DNA of 11,764 nt from Patescibacteria group bacterium (GTDB taxonomy: Bacteria > Patescibacteriota > Minisyncoccia > JAHIHE01): positions 1 to 11,764 of the forward strand of contig JAHIHE010000088.1 of NCBI GenBank assembly GCA_018899995.1, written 5' to 3'. Of the stretch, positions 6,784 to 11,764 are shown one piece after another. Made by a program: the position numbers and the translations under genes. Each line of letters opens with the position of its first letter. The stretch's first letter is position 1. The notes beneath the pieces were generated by a model. The model ran no database searches, was not told the DNA's origin, and saw only the letters and a program-made list of their open reading frames with translations.

Positions 6784-6926
6784 AATAACTTATAACAAAT
6801 AACTATTGTTATGAGTTATGAGTTATGAGTTATGAGTTATGAGTTATGAGTTATGAGTTATGAGTTATGAGTTATGAGTTATGAGTTATGAGTTATGAGT
6901 TATTAGTTATTAGTTATTAGTTATTG
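6784..6926. repeat. Heptanucleotide tandem array (GTTATGA)13 plus variants
   Basis: From 6808 there are 13 exact copies of GTTATGA (to 6898), then three of GTTATTA (6899-6919) and a final GTTATTG. Positions 6784-6807 hold the opposite orientation (AATAACTTATAACAAATAAC), so the array has an inverted start. It fills the gap between tRNA-Arg(TCG) and tRNA-Lys. There are no spacers of CRISPR type. Confidence 0.95.
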
Positions 6927-6930
6927 TGGG

Positions 6931-7002
6931 TGCCCTCGGAGGGAATCGAACCCCCAACAACAGTTCCGAAGACTGATGTGATATCCGTTTCACCACGAGG
7001 GC
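6931..7002 (-). tRNA. tRNA-Arg (anticodon TCG)
   Basis: The 72-nt cloverleaf has acceptor GCCCTCG/CGAGGGC, D-stem GTGA/TCAC, anticodon loop CTTCGGA (anticodon TCG), T-arm GGGGG/CCCTC with TTCGATT and discriminator A. The outermost anticodon-stem pair is T-T. The sequence after A73 is CCC, so CCA is not encoded. Its T-arm is the same as that of the neighbouring tRNA-Arg(TCT), which suggests common ancestry. Confidence 0.93.
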
Positions 7003-7027
7003 GCTCTTTTCCCGCAGAACATCCTAT

Positions 7028-7055
7028 TCTATACAGAAAATTTAGAAAAAGTCAA
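7028..7055 (-). promoter_or_regulatory. Promoter for tRNA-Arg(TCG), tRNA-Lys, S23 and tRNA-His
   Basis: TTGACT (7050-7055), a 16-nt spacer and TATAGA (7028-7033) on the minus strand lie about 20 nt upstream of the tRNA-Arg(TCG) 5' end after the expected start near 7021. No other promoter is evident between here and the terminator at 6101-6132. Confidence 0.65.
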
Positions 7056-7080
7056 CCCAGTGCTCTCGATAAGAATTTCA

Positions 7081-7183
7081 CCCCCGCACCAATAGTCCCC
7101 TCAGAGGGAATCGAACCCCCATCTCGACCTTAGAAGGGTCTTGCTCTGTCCATTGAGCTATGAGGGGAAAATTGGTGTGGGGG
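7081..7183. repeat. 13-bp inverted repeats flanking tRNA-Arg(TCT)
   Basis: CCCCCGCACCAAT (7081-7093) and ATTGGTGTGGGGG (7171-7183) are complementary except for one position, which would be a G-U pair in one RNA strand. They lie 2-3 nt outside the ends of tRNA-Arg(TCT), so the precursor would carry a long helix stacked near the acceptor stem. The GCACC/GGTGC motif is reused in the hairpin that splits the neighbouring tRNA copy. Confidence 0.7.
7096..7167 (-). tRNA. tRNA-Arg (anticodon TCT)
   Basis: The 72-nt cloverleaf has acceptor CCCCTCA/TGAGGGG, D-arm GCTC/GAGC, anticodon loop CTTCTAA (anticodon TCT), T-arm GGGGG/CCCTC with TTCGATT and discriminator A. The outer anticodon-stem pair is A-G. 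CCA is not encoded. It is flanked by 13-bp inverted repeats and lies downstream of a broken copy of itself. Confidence 0.93.
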
Positions 7184-7185
7184 CG

Positions 7186-7277
7186 CGCCTACATCTCGAC
7201 CTTAGAAGGGCCTTGCTCTACTTGCCCCGCACTTCCGCCCGTGGCGGATGGTGCGGGGTCCATTGAGCTACGGAGGC
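7186..7277 (-). pseudogene. Broken tRNA-Arg(TCT) copy with a hairpin in the D-loop and no T-arm
   Basis: The minus strand repeats the D-arm start (TAGCTCAATGGA) and the anticodon arm (CCCTTCTAAGGTCGAGATG) of tRNA-Arg(TCT) almost exactly. The D-loop is split by a hairpin insertion (7225-7258) and the T-arm is gone. A 5-bp CGCCT/AGGCG pairing could close the remnant. Without a T-arm it should not work as a normal tRNA, so pseudogene is the safest call. A processed or armless RNA is a remote alternative. Confidence 0.75.
7225..7258. repeat. Hairpin insertion in the tRNA D-loop
   Basis: The arms are CCCCGCAC/GTGCGGGG (8 bp) and TCCGCC/GGCGGA (6 bp), separated by a small internal loop and closed by a CGT loop. 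It interrupts the tRNA between GGA and TAGAGC of the D-loop. The outer arm shares CCCCGCAC with the repeats that flank the intact tRNA-Arg(TCT). Confidence 0.75.
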
Positions 7278-7280
7278 GGA

Positions 7281-7307
7281 TAAAAACAAATCCCGAGCAC
7301 TCGGGAT
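7281..7307 (-). terminator. Intrinsic terminator downstream of the pilus operon
   Basis: On the minus strand ATCCCGAG, TG, CTCGGGAT is followed by TTGTTTTT. It shares the CCCGAG core with the terminator at 6101-6132. It is the only U-tract hairpin I see after the pilus operon. It also lies between a promoter-like sequence (7329-7357) and the tRNA-Arg(TCT) gene, so it could act as an attenuator. Confidence 0.65.
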
Positions 7308-7328
7308 CATGGAAGAGTCCTTTTTAAA

Positions 7329-7357
7329 AACATAGCATCAATTTCTCTAAAAGTCAA
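7329..7357 (-). promoter_or_regulatory. Candidate extended -10 promoter upstream of tRNA-Arg(TCT)
   Basis: TTGACT (7352-7357), a 17-nt spacer ending in TGC, and TATGTT (7329-7334) lie on the minus strand. The TG motif makes it an extended -10 promoter. The -35 box lies at the outer edge of the palindromic element 7357-7470. Downstream come the 7281-7307 hairpin, the broken tRNA and then tRNA-Arg(TCT). Confidence 0.5.
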
Positions 7358-7470
7358 CCCCGTTAGAAGTCTTAAGCCGCACTTATTATTAAAATAAGTC
7401 GTAAGGCGAAGCCGCTTTCGCTTGATAACCTTGGAAAATATCAAGAGTAAGTTCGGACTTCTAACGGGGT
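7357..7470. repeat. 114-bp palindromic element with CCCCGTTAGAA ends
   Basis: Perfect 15-bp terminal inverted repeats (ACCCCGTTAGAAGTC at 7357-7371 and its complement at 7456-7470) enclose about 84 bp with small internal stems (CTTATT/AATAAG, GCGAA/TTCGC). GTCAACCC occurs in the same orientation at both ends (7353-7360 and 7469-7476). There is no ORF inside. The termini match the palindrome inside the VanW gene, so this is a longer member of the same family. Confidence 0.8.
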
Positions 7471-7483
7471 CAACCCGCCACTT

Positions 7484-7813
7484 TTACGGAACTGGCGGCT
7501 GTTTGGACGAATACGGTAAAAATGGGTTTTTGTAGGATTTGGACAGGTCTTCGCCTAAAATTTTTTCCCGCGCCTCAATCCGCTTATCTATTTTATTGAT
7601 AATATCTTTGCGAATATTCACGGTAAGCGGTCTTGTGTTCGTCTCGCCGTAAACAAAGACTTCTTTTTTCGCGGCATAAATTTGATTCATTACTATATAT
7701 AAGTCGTAAAAAGCAATAAAGGAAAAAAGCGTCCAAACGGCAATTCTGGAATATTTATATCCGTAAAAAACTCTTAATTTCGCGGAAACCGCTCCAAAAT
7801 ATTTATTTTGCAT
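7484..7813 (-). CDS. Small one-TM protein ending the pilus operon
   Basis: I do not recognise a named family. The 109-aa form (start MQNKYFGAVSAKLRVFYG) begins with an ATG 10 bp after the pilO stop. A longer frame starting at 7852 would overlap pilO by 29 bp and adds nothing family-like, so the shorter start is preferred. It has a basic N-terminus, one membrane segment at about residues 25-43 (IAVWTLFSFIAFYDLYIVM), then a Lys/Arg-rich helix (NIRKDIINKIDKRIEAREKI) and a proline-rich tail with KNPFLPYSSKQPPVP. The position after pilMNO is that of pilP in other bacteria, and an xxPF motif near the end is PilP-like, but no lipoprotein cysteine is present. A pilus accessory role is inferred from position only. 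Confidence 0.65.
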   Translation of the reverse strand: MQNKYFGAVSAKLRVFYGYKYSRIAVWTLFSFIAFYDLYIVMNQIYAAKKEVFVYGETNTRPLTVNIRKDIINKIDKRIEAREKILGEDLSKSYKNPFLPYSSKQPPVP

Positions 7814-7823
7814 AATTATGTTT

Positions 7824-8414
7824 TTATAGACCGCGAATTGACATATTGTCAAAAGAAAAAACTTTAACCACCAAGGTGCTTCTTATGCCAGAACTTTCTT
7901 TCTTGGGATCTGCGCCAATATTTATGGAATCAATATATGCGTAATAAGGCATACTTTCAAGATAAGAAATAAACTTAATTAGATTCCCAAAACTGCCCTT
8001 TACGGCCAGTTGCATAGTAAAACCGCCTTTCTCTCCCATTGTTTTTTTGCTGTTTGCTCCAACTGATGAATCCGCAGGAGGCGCCGGAACGCTTACAAAG
8101 CTTATTTCAAGCGAATTTGAGGTTTTGTCAGCCAGATTTTCCAGTGTTTTAATAAAATCGGGCAGATCATTATTGTTGACAAAATATTTTCTCATTTCCG
8201 CGATTTTATTTACGGCAAAATTATAATTTGACAGCGATTTGGACAAATATTTTTCTTTCAAGCCGTATTCCGCGATGATCGTTTTCTTCTCCACAATCTT
8301 AGCAACCTCATAATCGTTAAGTTTTTTTGTTTCAATAATACCCTGCCAGGCAAAAACCGAGCAAACGGCGAAAATCGCAGCCACTGACAAATAAAATTTT
8401 TCTTTTTCCCGCAT
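7824..8414 (-). CDS. pilO: PilO-like type IV pilus inner-membrane protein
   Basis: This 196-aa protein has one N-terminal membrane segment (about residues 8-26, YLSVAAIFAVCSVFAWQGI), a coiled-coil-prone region (about 30-80) and a C-terminal alpha/beta domain with GGFTMQLAVKGSFGNLIKFISYLESMP, the pattern of PilO, where a strand-helix unit forms the ferredoxin-like fold. PilO dimerises with PilN and links the PilM ring to the rest of the pilus machine. It begins 8 bp after the pilN stop and is followed at 10 bp by the next gene, so it is clearly part of the operon. Sequence conservation of PilO is low, and the call rests on the domain pattern plus position. Confidence 0.85.
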   Translation of the reverse strand: MREKEKFYLSVAAIFAVCSVFAWQGIIETKKLNDYEVAKIVEKKTIIAEYGLKEKYLSKSLSNYNFAVNKIAEMRKYFVNNNDLPDFIKTLENLADKTSNSLEISFVSVPAPPADSSVGANSKKTMGEKGGFTMQLAVKGSFGNLIKFISYLESMPYYAYIDSINIGADPKKESSGIRSTLVVKVFSFDNMSIRGL

Positions 8415-8422
8415 AATAAATT

Positions 8423-9028
8423 TTAATCGTTTTCCAAAAAGTTTTTTTGCTTAAAATTTTTAAACAGAATAGTCCCGCGGAATTTGAAATCGGCGTCGGT
8501 TTTTTTAACAAGGTTGTCCAGCGGCGCTTGAATGTCTTTGAAATCTGCGGAGCTTTCAAGAATTGCTTGAAGCGCCAAAATCGCGTCTCTTGTTTTCGCG
8601 CGGCCTATTATTGTGAAGATTCCTTCGTTGGGAGACAAAACTTCTCCCAAAGCGTATTTTGAATTAAGCTCAAGTGAAAAAATTTGCGCGTCCGACGGAA
8701 CTGCGCCGGTTATTTCAGTTAAAACCTTTGACCAATAAATTTGCTCCGCTCCGATTTTGTCAATATTTATCAAAAGATCGTTGATATTTTTTGACGATTT
8801 TTCTAAAAAAGACATTTGTTGCAAGCTTGTATTGTATTTGTAAAAATCTATCTTTTGATCCAAGTCGTTCAGCGTATTGTTTAAATACAGCCGGCTAACC
8901 CAAAAAGGCAGTGAAAGAAATATCAAAACCATAAAAACAAAAGAGCCCCAAAAAATTACATTCTTGGTAAGGCTAATCCAGTATAATGTCTTTTTTCTTT
9001 CCGGCGGCAAAAGATTCAGAGAAATCAT
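8423..9028 (-). CDS. pilN: PilN-like type IV pilus assembly protein
   Basis: The protein starts MISLNLLPPERKKTL, the classic PilN N-terminal motif (xINLLPxE) that inserts into the groove of PilM. That decides the ATG at 9028 over an in-frame TTG at 9052, which would add eight residues. A membrane segment follows at about residues 24-46 (NVIFWGSFVFMVLIFLSLPFW), then a coiled-coil region and a C-terminal domain with IFTIIGRAKTRDAILALQAIL. The length is about 201 aa, normal for the family. A short palindrome (TTCGCCA / TGGCGAA, 9033-9048) lies directly upstream of the ATG. Cytosolic N-terminus and periplasm-side C-terminus are expected. Confidence 0.9.
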   Translation of the reverse strand: MISLNLLPPERKKTLYWISLTKNVIFWGSFVFMVLIFLSLPFWVSRLYLNNTLNDLDQKIDFYKYNTSLQQMSFLEKSSKNINDLLINIDKIGAEQIYWSKVLTEITGAVPSDAQIFSLELNSKYALGEVLSPNEGIFTIIGRAKTRDAILALQAILESSADFKDIQAPLDNLVKKTDADFKFRGTILFKNFKQKNFLEND

Positions 9029-9054
9029 ATTCTTCGCCAACTGGCGAATCAAAT

Positions 9055-9126
9055 TAAAAATTTAAAGTTAAAAGTTTTTGTGTTTCGCTTCGCGAAACTC
9101 ATTACTTTTGAGTTTTGAGTTTTGAG
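9055..9126. repeat. Heptanucleotide units and a hairpin between pilM and pilN
   Basis: TTTTGAG occurs three times in tandem at 9106-9126. A second 7-nt-period run (TAAAAAT, TTAAAGT, TAAAAGT) lies at 9055-9075. Between them is a hairpin with GTTTCGC arms (9082-9088, 9092-9098). The spacer between two otherwise closely packed pilus genes is about 110 bp, which is unusual for this operon. No terminator U-tract is evident. Confidence 0.65.
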
Positions 9127-9139
9127 TTTAGCGAAGCGC

Positions 9140-10237
9140 CTATGTATTATACAGGGCCAGTCCCAGCGCGGTTGTGTAAAAAAGCGATTCGCTCCGGCTT
9201 ATAGGAGGGATTTCTCCGGCTCCAATATTATAAATTCCCTCCCATGGATTCGCGACTTCCACTGTCTTTCTTAATAACAGGGACAAATATGAACCCATAC
9301 CCATCAGGTTCGCTCCGCCGCCGCAGATTATTATTTTAAAATCCGATCTGGGCGAAATTCCAAAATAACTGTTGTAATAGCTGATAGAGCTTTTAATTTT
9401 TAAAACCAGTTCGCTTAACTGCGGTTCAAGCAATTTAAATATTTTCTTTCCTTCTTCCGACTGCTTTAAAATACCTATTTCGCGCTTCAGTTTTTCCGCC
9501 TTTTTAATACCCACTCCGAATCCTTTGCTCAGTGCGATGCTGAAGCCCTCTCCGGAAATTGGAATACTTTGTGTGAATCTCAAAAATGGATGCTTATAAA
9601 AAATAAAGCTTGTTCTGTCCCGCCCCAAATCAATTATCAAAACCGCTTGCGGGTCTTCCTGGTTTTTAAACAATCCTCTCACGGTCGCCACTGATTCCGC
9701 CTCAAGTGCGACGGGGATCAAGCCGCACCTGTCCATAATTTCCAAATACGAATCGGCTAAAATCTTCGGCGTAGCAGCCACAAAAACATCCGTGCAACTC
9801 TCTTTGCCGTTAATCGGGCATTCTTGGGTATCAAGAATATGCCAATCCAGATACATTTCTTCGCTGGAAAGAGGAAAATGTTCTTCCGCTTTCGCGCGGA
9901 TCATTTCTTCCGCGTTCTCTTCGTTTATTTTTGGCGTTATTTTAATCACCCTGATAAAGCATTTTGACTCGGGAAGGCTTAAAACCACCTCCCTGCCTGC
10001 AGTGGGGCGGGGTTTTGCCGCAAGTATTGTCTCCTTAATTTCCCCGATAAGCGCTTCGGTGTTTTTTATTTCCCCGCCAGCAACTATCTTTTCCGGAATT
10101 TCTCTTTTATTATAGCTTTTCAGCCGCAGTTTTCCCCCTTGCTTCTGAAACTGGGCGATCTTAATTGACTGGTCGGAAAAATCAAGCCCGAAAGCCGGTA
10201 TCCGGTTAAATGTCTCTTTAATAAAATTAAAATCCAT
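9140..10237 (-). CDS. pilM: PilM, actin-like type IV pilus assembly ATPase
   Basis: This 365-aa protein has the FtsA/actin-like fold of PilM. The phosphate-1 region reads FGLDFSDQSIKIAQF (16-30), the phosphate-2 region LIIDLGRDRTSFIFY (200-214) and the adenosine motif KIIICGGGANLMGM (301-314). Length matches the family. PilM binds ATP and forms a cytosolic ring that holds the N-terminus of PilN; the PilN gene follows. The ATG at 10237 begins MDFNFIKETF and has no Shine-Dalgarno. A 276-bp gap filled by a nested palindrome separates it from the upstream PilX-like gene. Confidence 0.94.
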   Translation of the reverse strand: MDFNFIKETFNRIPAFGLDFSDQSIKIAQFQKQGGKLRLKSYNKREIPEKIVAGGEIKNTEALIGEIKETILAAKPRPTAGREVVLSLPESKCFIRVIKITPKINEENAEEMIRAKAEEHFPLSSEEMYLDWHILDTQECPINGKESCTDVFVAATPKILADSYLEIMDRCGLIPVALEAESVATVRGLFKNQEDPQAVLIIDLGRDRTSFIFYKHPFLRFTQSIPISGEGFSIALSKGFGVGIKKAEKLKREIGILKQSEEGKKIFKLLEPQLSELVLKIKSSISYYNSYFGISPRSDFKIIICGGGANLMGMGSYLSLLLRKTVEVANPWEGIYNIGAGEIPPISRSESLFYTTALGLALYNT

Positions 10238-10252
10238 AAATTTGATATTAAA

Positions 10253-10437
10253 ATATTGGATATTTGATATTATTCTTCTTCAATATCTATCTATGAATTA
10301 CGAAATGTCTTGTTTTTGTCATTGCGAGGAGTCCCGATCCCGAGTCTTCGGGACTGGCATTCGCCAGAGATTCCTCGCTATGCTCGGAATGACAAAGTAC
10401 TATTTCGTAATTCAAAGTAATATCTAATATCCAATAT
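10253..10437. repeat. 185-bp nested palindrome upstream of pilM
   Basis: Three layers of inverted repeats nest inside each other. The outer arms are ATATTGGATATTTGATATTA (10253-10272) and its complement at 10418-10437 (19 of 20). The middle arms are TGAATTACGAAAT (10294-10306) and 10402-10414 (13 of 13). The inner unit (10318-10393) is a 76-bp imperfect palindrome with GTCATT/AATGAC, GCGAGGA/TCCTCGC and TCCCGA/TCGGGA pairs. Its translation gives the CHSEHSEESL-type string familiar from a palindromic repeat spread through many bacterial genomes. The outer arms have a 7-nt period (ATATTGG, ATATTAG, ATATTAC). No gene is inside. Confidence 0.85.
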
Positions 10438-10502
10438 AAGAACAAAATTGTAGCGTCATAAAACCTTGAAAAAATCAAGATTGGAAATTGAGGAATAATG
10501 AT

Positions 10503-10511
10503 ATTATAGCA
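10503..10511 (-). promoter_or_regulatory. Candidate extended -10 promoter for pilM-pilN-pilO
   Basis: TGCTATAAT on the minus strand lies just after the stop of the PilX-like gene. No good -35 is at 16-18 nt (a TTGACA lies 25 nt upstream, too far). If active, its transcript would carry the nested palindrome as a leader of about 260 nt before pilM. Confidence 0.35.
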
Positions 10512-10513
10512 GA

Positions 10514-11764
10514 TTATTGCGTTTCGTTCCAGTTGTCAATTTGCCACCCCGCTCCCGGGCCGCTGGAAAAAGACGCGTTAACAAGCCCTTGGTTGTATGT
10601 AACCGAAGCCAAGTTATCAAGCCGCAGCTTGTGCGCGGTAGCTTCGGTAATATCAACGCCGTTGTGCAAGTTAATCATGCCTCTGGACGCGTAAAATATT
10701 ACGCCGGTCGCCTGGTTGTGAATATCAACGGCGCCGTTATGATCTCCGCACGCTTTGCCGTCTGGAGAGGTCGCGCTTGTCCCGTCGCACTGAAGCGTGG
10801 TAAGCATCATCAAGAAACTGCCGGCGGCGCCAGAACCCGAAAATGTTCCGTTGTTGCTTACATGTATCCAGCCATCCGCGAGCACCACGCATGAATTTTC
10901 TCCGTATGAAGCAAGGCATTGAACAGCGGAACCGTTGCTTATATCTATATTGCCGCGCACATAAAGCGTTCCGGCGACAGAAAGAGTTTTGTTATTGCTG
11001 GTCATAACAAGATTGCCCGTAATCTCTTTCGGTCCCAGCGAAATATTATTCGCGACGTTGTAATTTCCGCTAATCGTTCCGCCGGACACTGCGTCCGCTT
11101 TCCAGTCGGCGATATTGCTCGCTGAAATCGGCTCTGGCAAAATATCCGGATCAGAACTACCCGGATAAGCCGCGCCTGGAGTCAAGGGATCGGAACAAAA
11201 GGTTTTGGTCGGAGCGTTTAAAAAATTCAGGGAACTTGCGTCAATCGTCTGATAATAAGCGTCGCCGCAAATTTTGCTGTTTTCAATGGTATTCGCGCGC
11301 GCGCTTAGCCCGACTGTCACATTTTTGATTTTATTGCCTCCGGCAACATACGCGTCACCCGTGATTTTCGCTCCTGAATCCCCTTGTATTTTTCCGTTTG
11401 AATATATGTTTCCGTCAATTGTTGAATTATTACTCATTTCAAGACCGCCTTCTCCAATCTGAACCCCGTAATGAAAAGAAACATTGGCAGTGGTAATAGT
11501 AAGCCGGATTCTTGTTTTTCGGACATTGCCGGAATAAGAAGACGAAGAATTAATTGTGGTGATATTTCCATTGGTTGTAATGCTTTGGATAACGGAAGCG
11601 CCGTCAAGATTCAGATCCCCGGAGGGTAAATTATAGTTTTTCAATTTGCGCAAAACCGCGTCTTCTGCGCCCGATTCTGCTGAATAATACGATTGCGCTG
11701 AAAAGACAAGGTTTTTGCTGATTTGCGCTCTATTAAGGATAATCGCGCTTACGGAAAAGGTGAC
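10514..11764 (-). CDS. PilX-type pilin-like protein with glycine/asparagine-rich beta-repeat body (5' end outside window)
   Basis: The frame is open to the window end, giving 416 residues with the N-terminus missing. The first visible part reads VTFSVSAIILNRAQISKNLV and then SAQSYYSAESGAEDAVLRKL. This is the end of a hydrophobic helix followed by the AESGxEDA signature of PilX-N/minor pilin-like proteins in Patescibacteria. A TTG at 11653 is therefore not the true start. The body has many short beta-type repeats (GNIYSNGKIQGDSGAKITGD, GNLVMTSNNKTLSVAGTLYV, GNIDIS) like polymer-forming or beta-helix domains. Six cysteines (about residues 166, 190, 283, 292, 326, 339) may form disulfides outside the cell. 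The end WQIDNWNETQ resembles the C-terminus of pilin-like proteins. It lies upstream of pilM on the same strand. A surface or pilus-tip role is inferred. Confidence 0.75.
   Translation of the reverse strand, partial: VTFSVSAIILNRAQISKNLVFSAQSYYSAESGAEDAVLRKLKNYNLPSGDLNLDGASVIQSITTNGNITTINSSSSYSGNVRKTRIRLTITTANVSFHYGVQIGEGGLEMSNNSTIDGNIYSNGKIQGDSGAKITGDAYVAGGNKIKNVTVGLSARANTIENSKICGDAYYQTIDASSLNFLNAPTKTFCSDPLTPGAAYPGSSDPDILPEPISASNIADWKADAVSGGTISGNYNVANNISLGPKEITGNLVMTSNNKTLSVAGTLYVRGNIDISNGSAVQCLASYGENSCVVLADGWIHVSNNGTFSGSGAAGSFLMMLTTLQCDGTSATSPDGKACGDHNGAVDIHNQATGVIFYASRGMINLHNGVDITEATAHKLRLDNLASVTYNQGLVNASFSSGPGAGWQIDNWNETQ

Noticed and set aside
6784..6926. Possible CRISPR array
   Set aside because: The repeat unit is 7 nt, contiguous and without spacers; no cas genes are present.
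6924..7133. Plus-strand 69-aa frame over tRNA-Arg genes
   Set aside because: It is antisense to tRNA-Arg(TCG) and part of tRNA-Arg(TCT). The repeated VPSEGIEPP string is the translated T-arm complement, a known false ORF type.
7226..7318. 30-aa minus-strand frame MIPSARDLFLSASVAQW with AAAAGGA upstream
   Set aside because: It passes through the terminator hairpin and the broken tRNA. The start context is probably chance.
7813..7852. Upstream extension of the last pilus-operon gene to 7852
   Set aside because: It would overlap pilO by 29 bp. The ATG at 7813 lies 10 bp after the pilO stop and gives a more usual basic N-terminus before the membrane segment.
10287..10478. Minus-strand 63-aa frame containing CHSEHSEESLANASPEDSG
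   Set aside because: It is a translation of the palindromic repeat upstream of pilM. This peptide pattern is typical of repeat-derived false genes.

Overview
The window looks like a piece of a Candidate Phyla Radiation (Patescibacteria, probably Parcubacteria-like) chromosome. The reasons are a moderately AT-rich sequence, a diderm-type PilM/PilN/PilO set with no PilP/PilQ visible, a ComF-family protein, a VanW protein, a free-standing four-helix-bundle (S23) gene, tRNA genes without encoded CCA, few Shine-Dalgarno sites, and many short palindromic repeats between and inside genes. The taxonomic call is inference from gene content; no marker gene (rRNA, ribosomal protein) is present.

Layout. 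(1) Positions 1-203 are an edge region with hairpins and no clear gene. (2) On the minus strand, clpC (1257-3788) runs into comFC (438-1220). Just after comFC a near-perfect sigma70 promoter drives a 45-aa gene (231-368) that ends in a strong intrinsic terminator (204-232). (3) A 460-bp divergent intergenic region (3789-4250) holds two neighbouring inverted-repeat elements plus candidate promoters for clpC (minus) and for the VanW gene (plus). (4) The VanW/peptidoglycan-binding protein (4251-6062) carries a perfect 29-bp palindrome inside its coding sequence and is followed by a bidirectional terminator. (5) A minus-strand tRNA cluster (6136-7277) contains Arg-UCU, Arg-UCG, Lys-CUU and His-GUG genes, a broken tRNA-Arg copy with a hairpin in its D-loop, and an S23 four-helix-bundle gene framed by 20-bp inverted repeats. 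Heptanucleotide tandem repeats fill the spacers. (6) A minus-strand type IV pilus operon follows: a pilin-like PilX-type surface protein (cut by the window end), pilM, pilN, pilO and a small one-TM protein. A 185-bp nested palindrome sits between the PilX-like gene and pilM.

How the genes fit together. PilM, PilN and PilO form the inner-membrane alignment platform of a type IV pilus, and the PilX-like protein is likely a pilus-associated or minor-pilin-type exported protein. ComFC belongs to a family needed for internalised DNA during natural transformation, so pilus and competence functions lie within one 11.7-kb stretch. ClpC is the unfoldase of a ClpCP-type protease or a stress chaperone. 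VanW is a cell-envelope protein.

The least ordinary part is the repeat content. It includes 7-nt-period spacers at several loci, sometimes in inverted pairs around an insert. A palindrome family with CCCCGTTAGAA termini occurs once inside a gene and once between genes, with a possible half-copy beside the clpC promoter. Another hairpin has split a tRNA copy.
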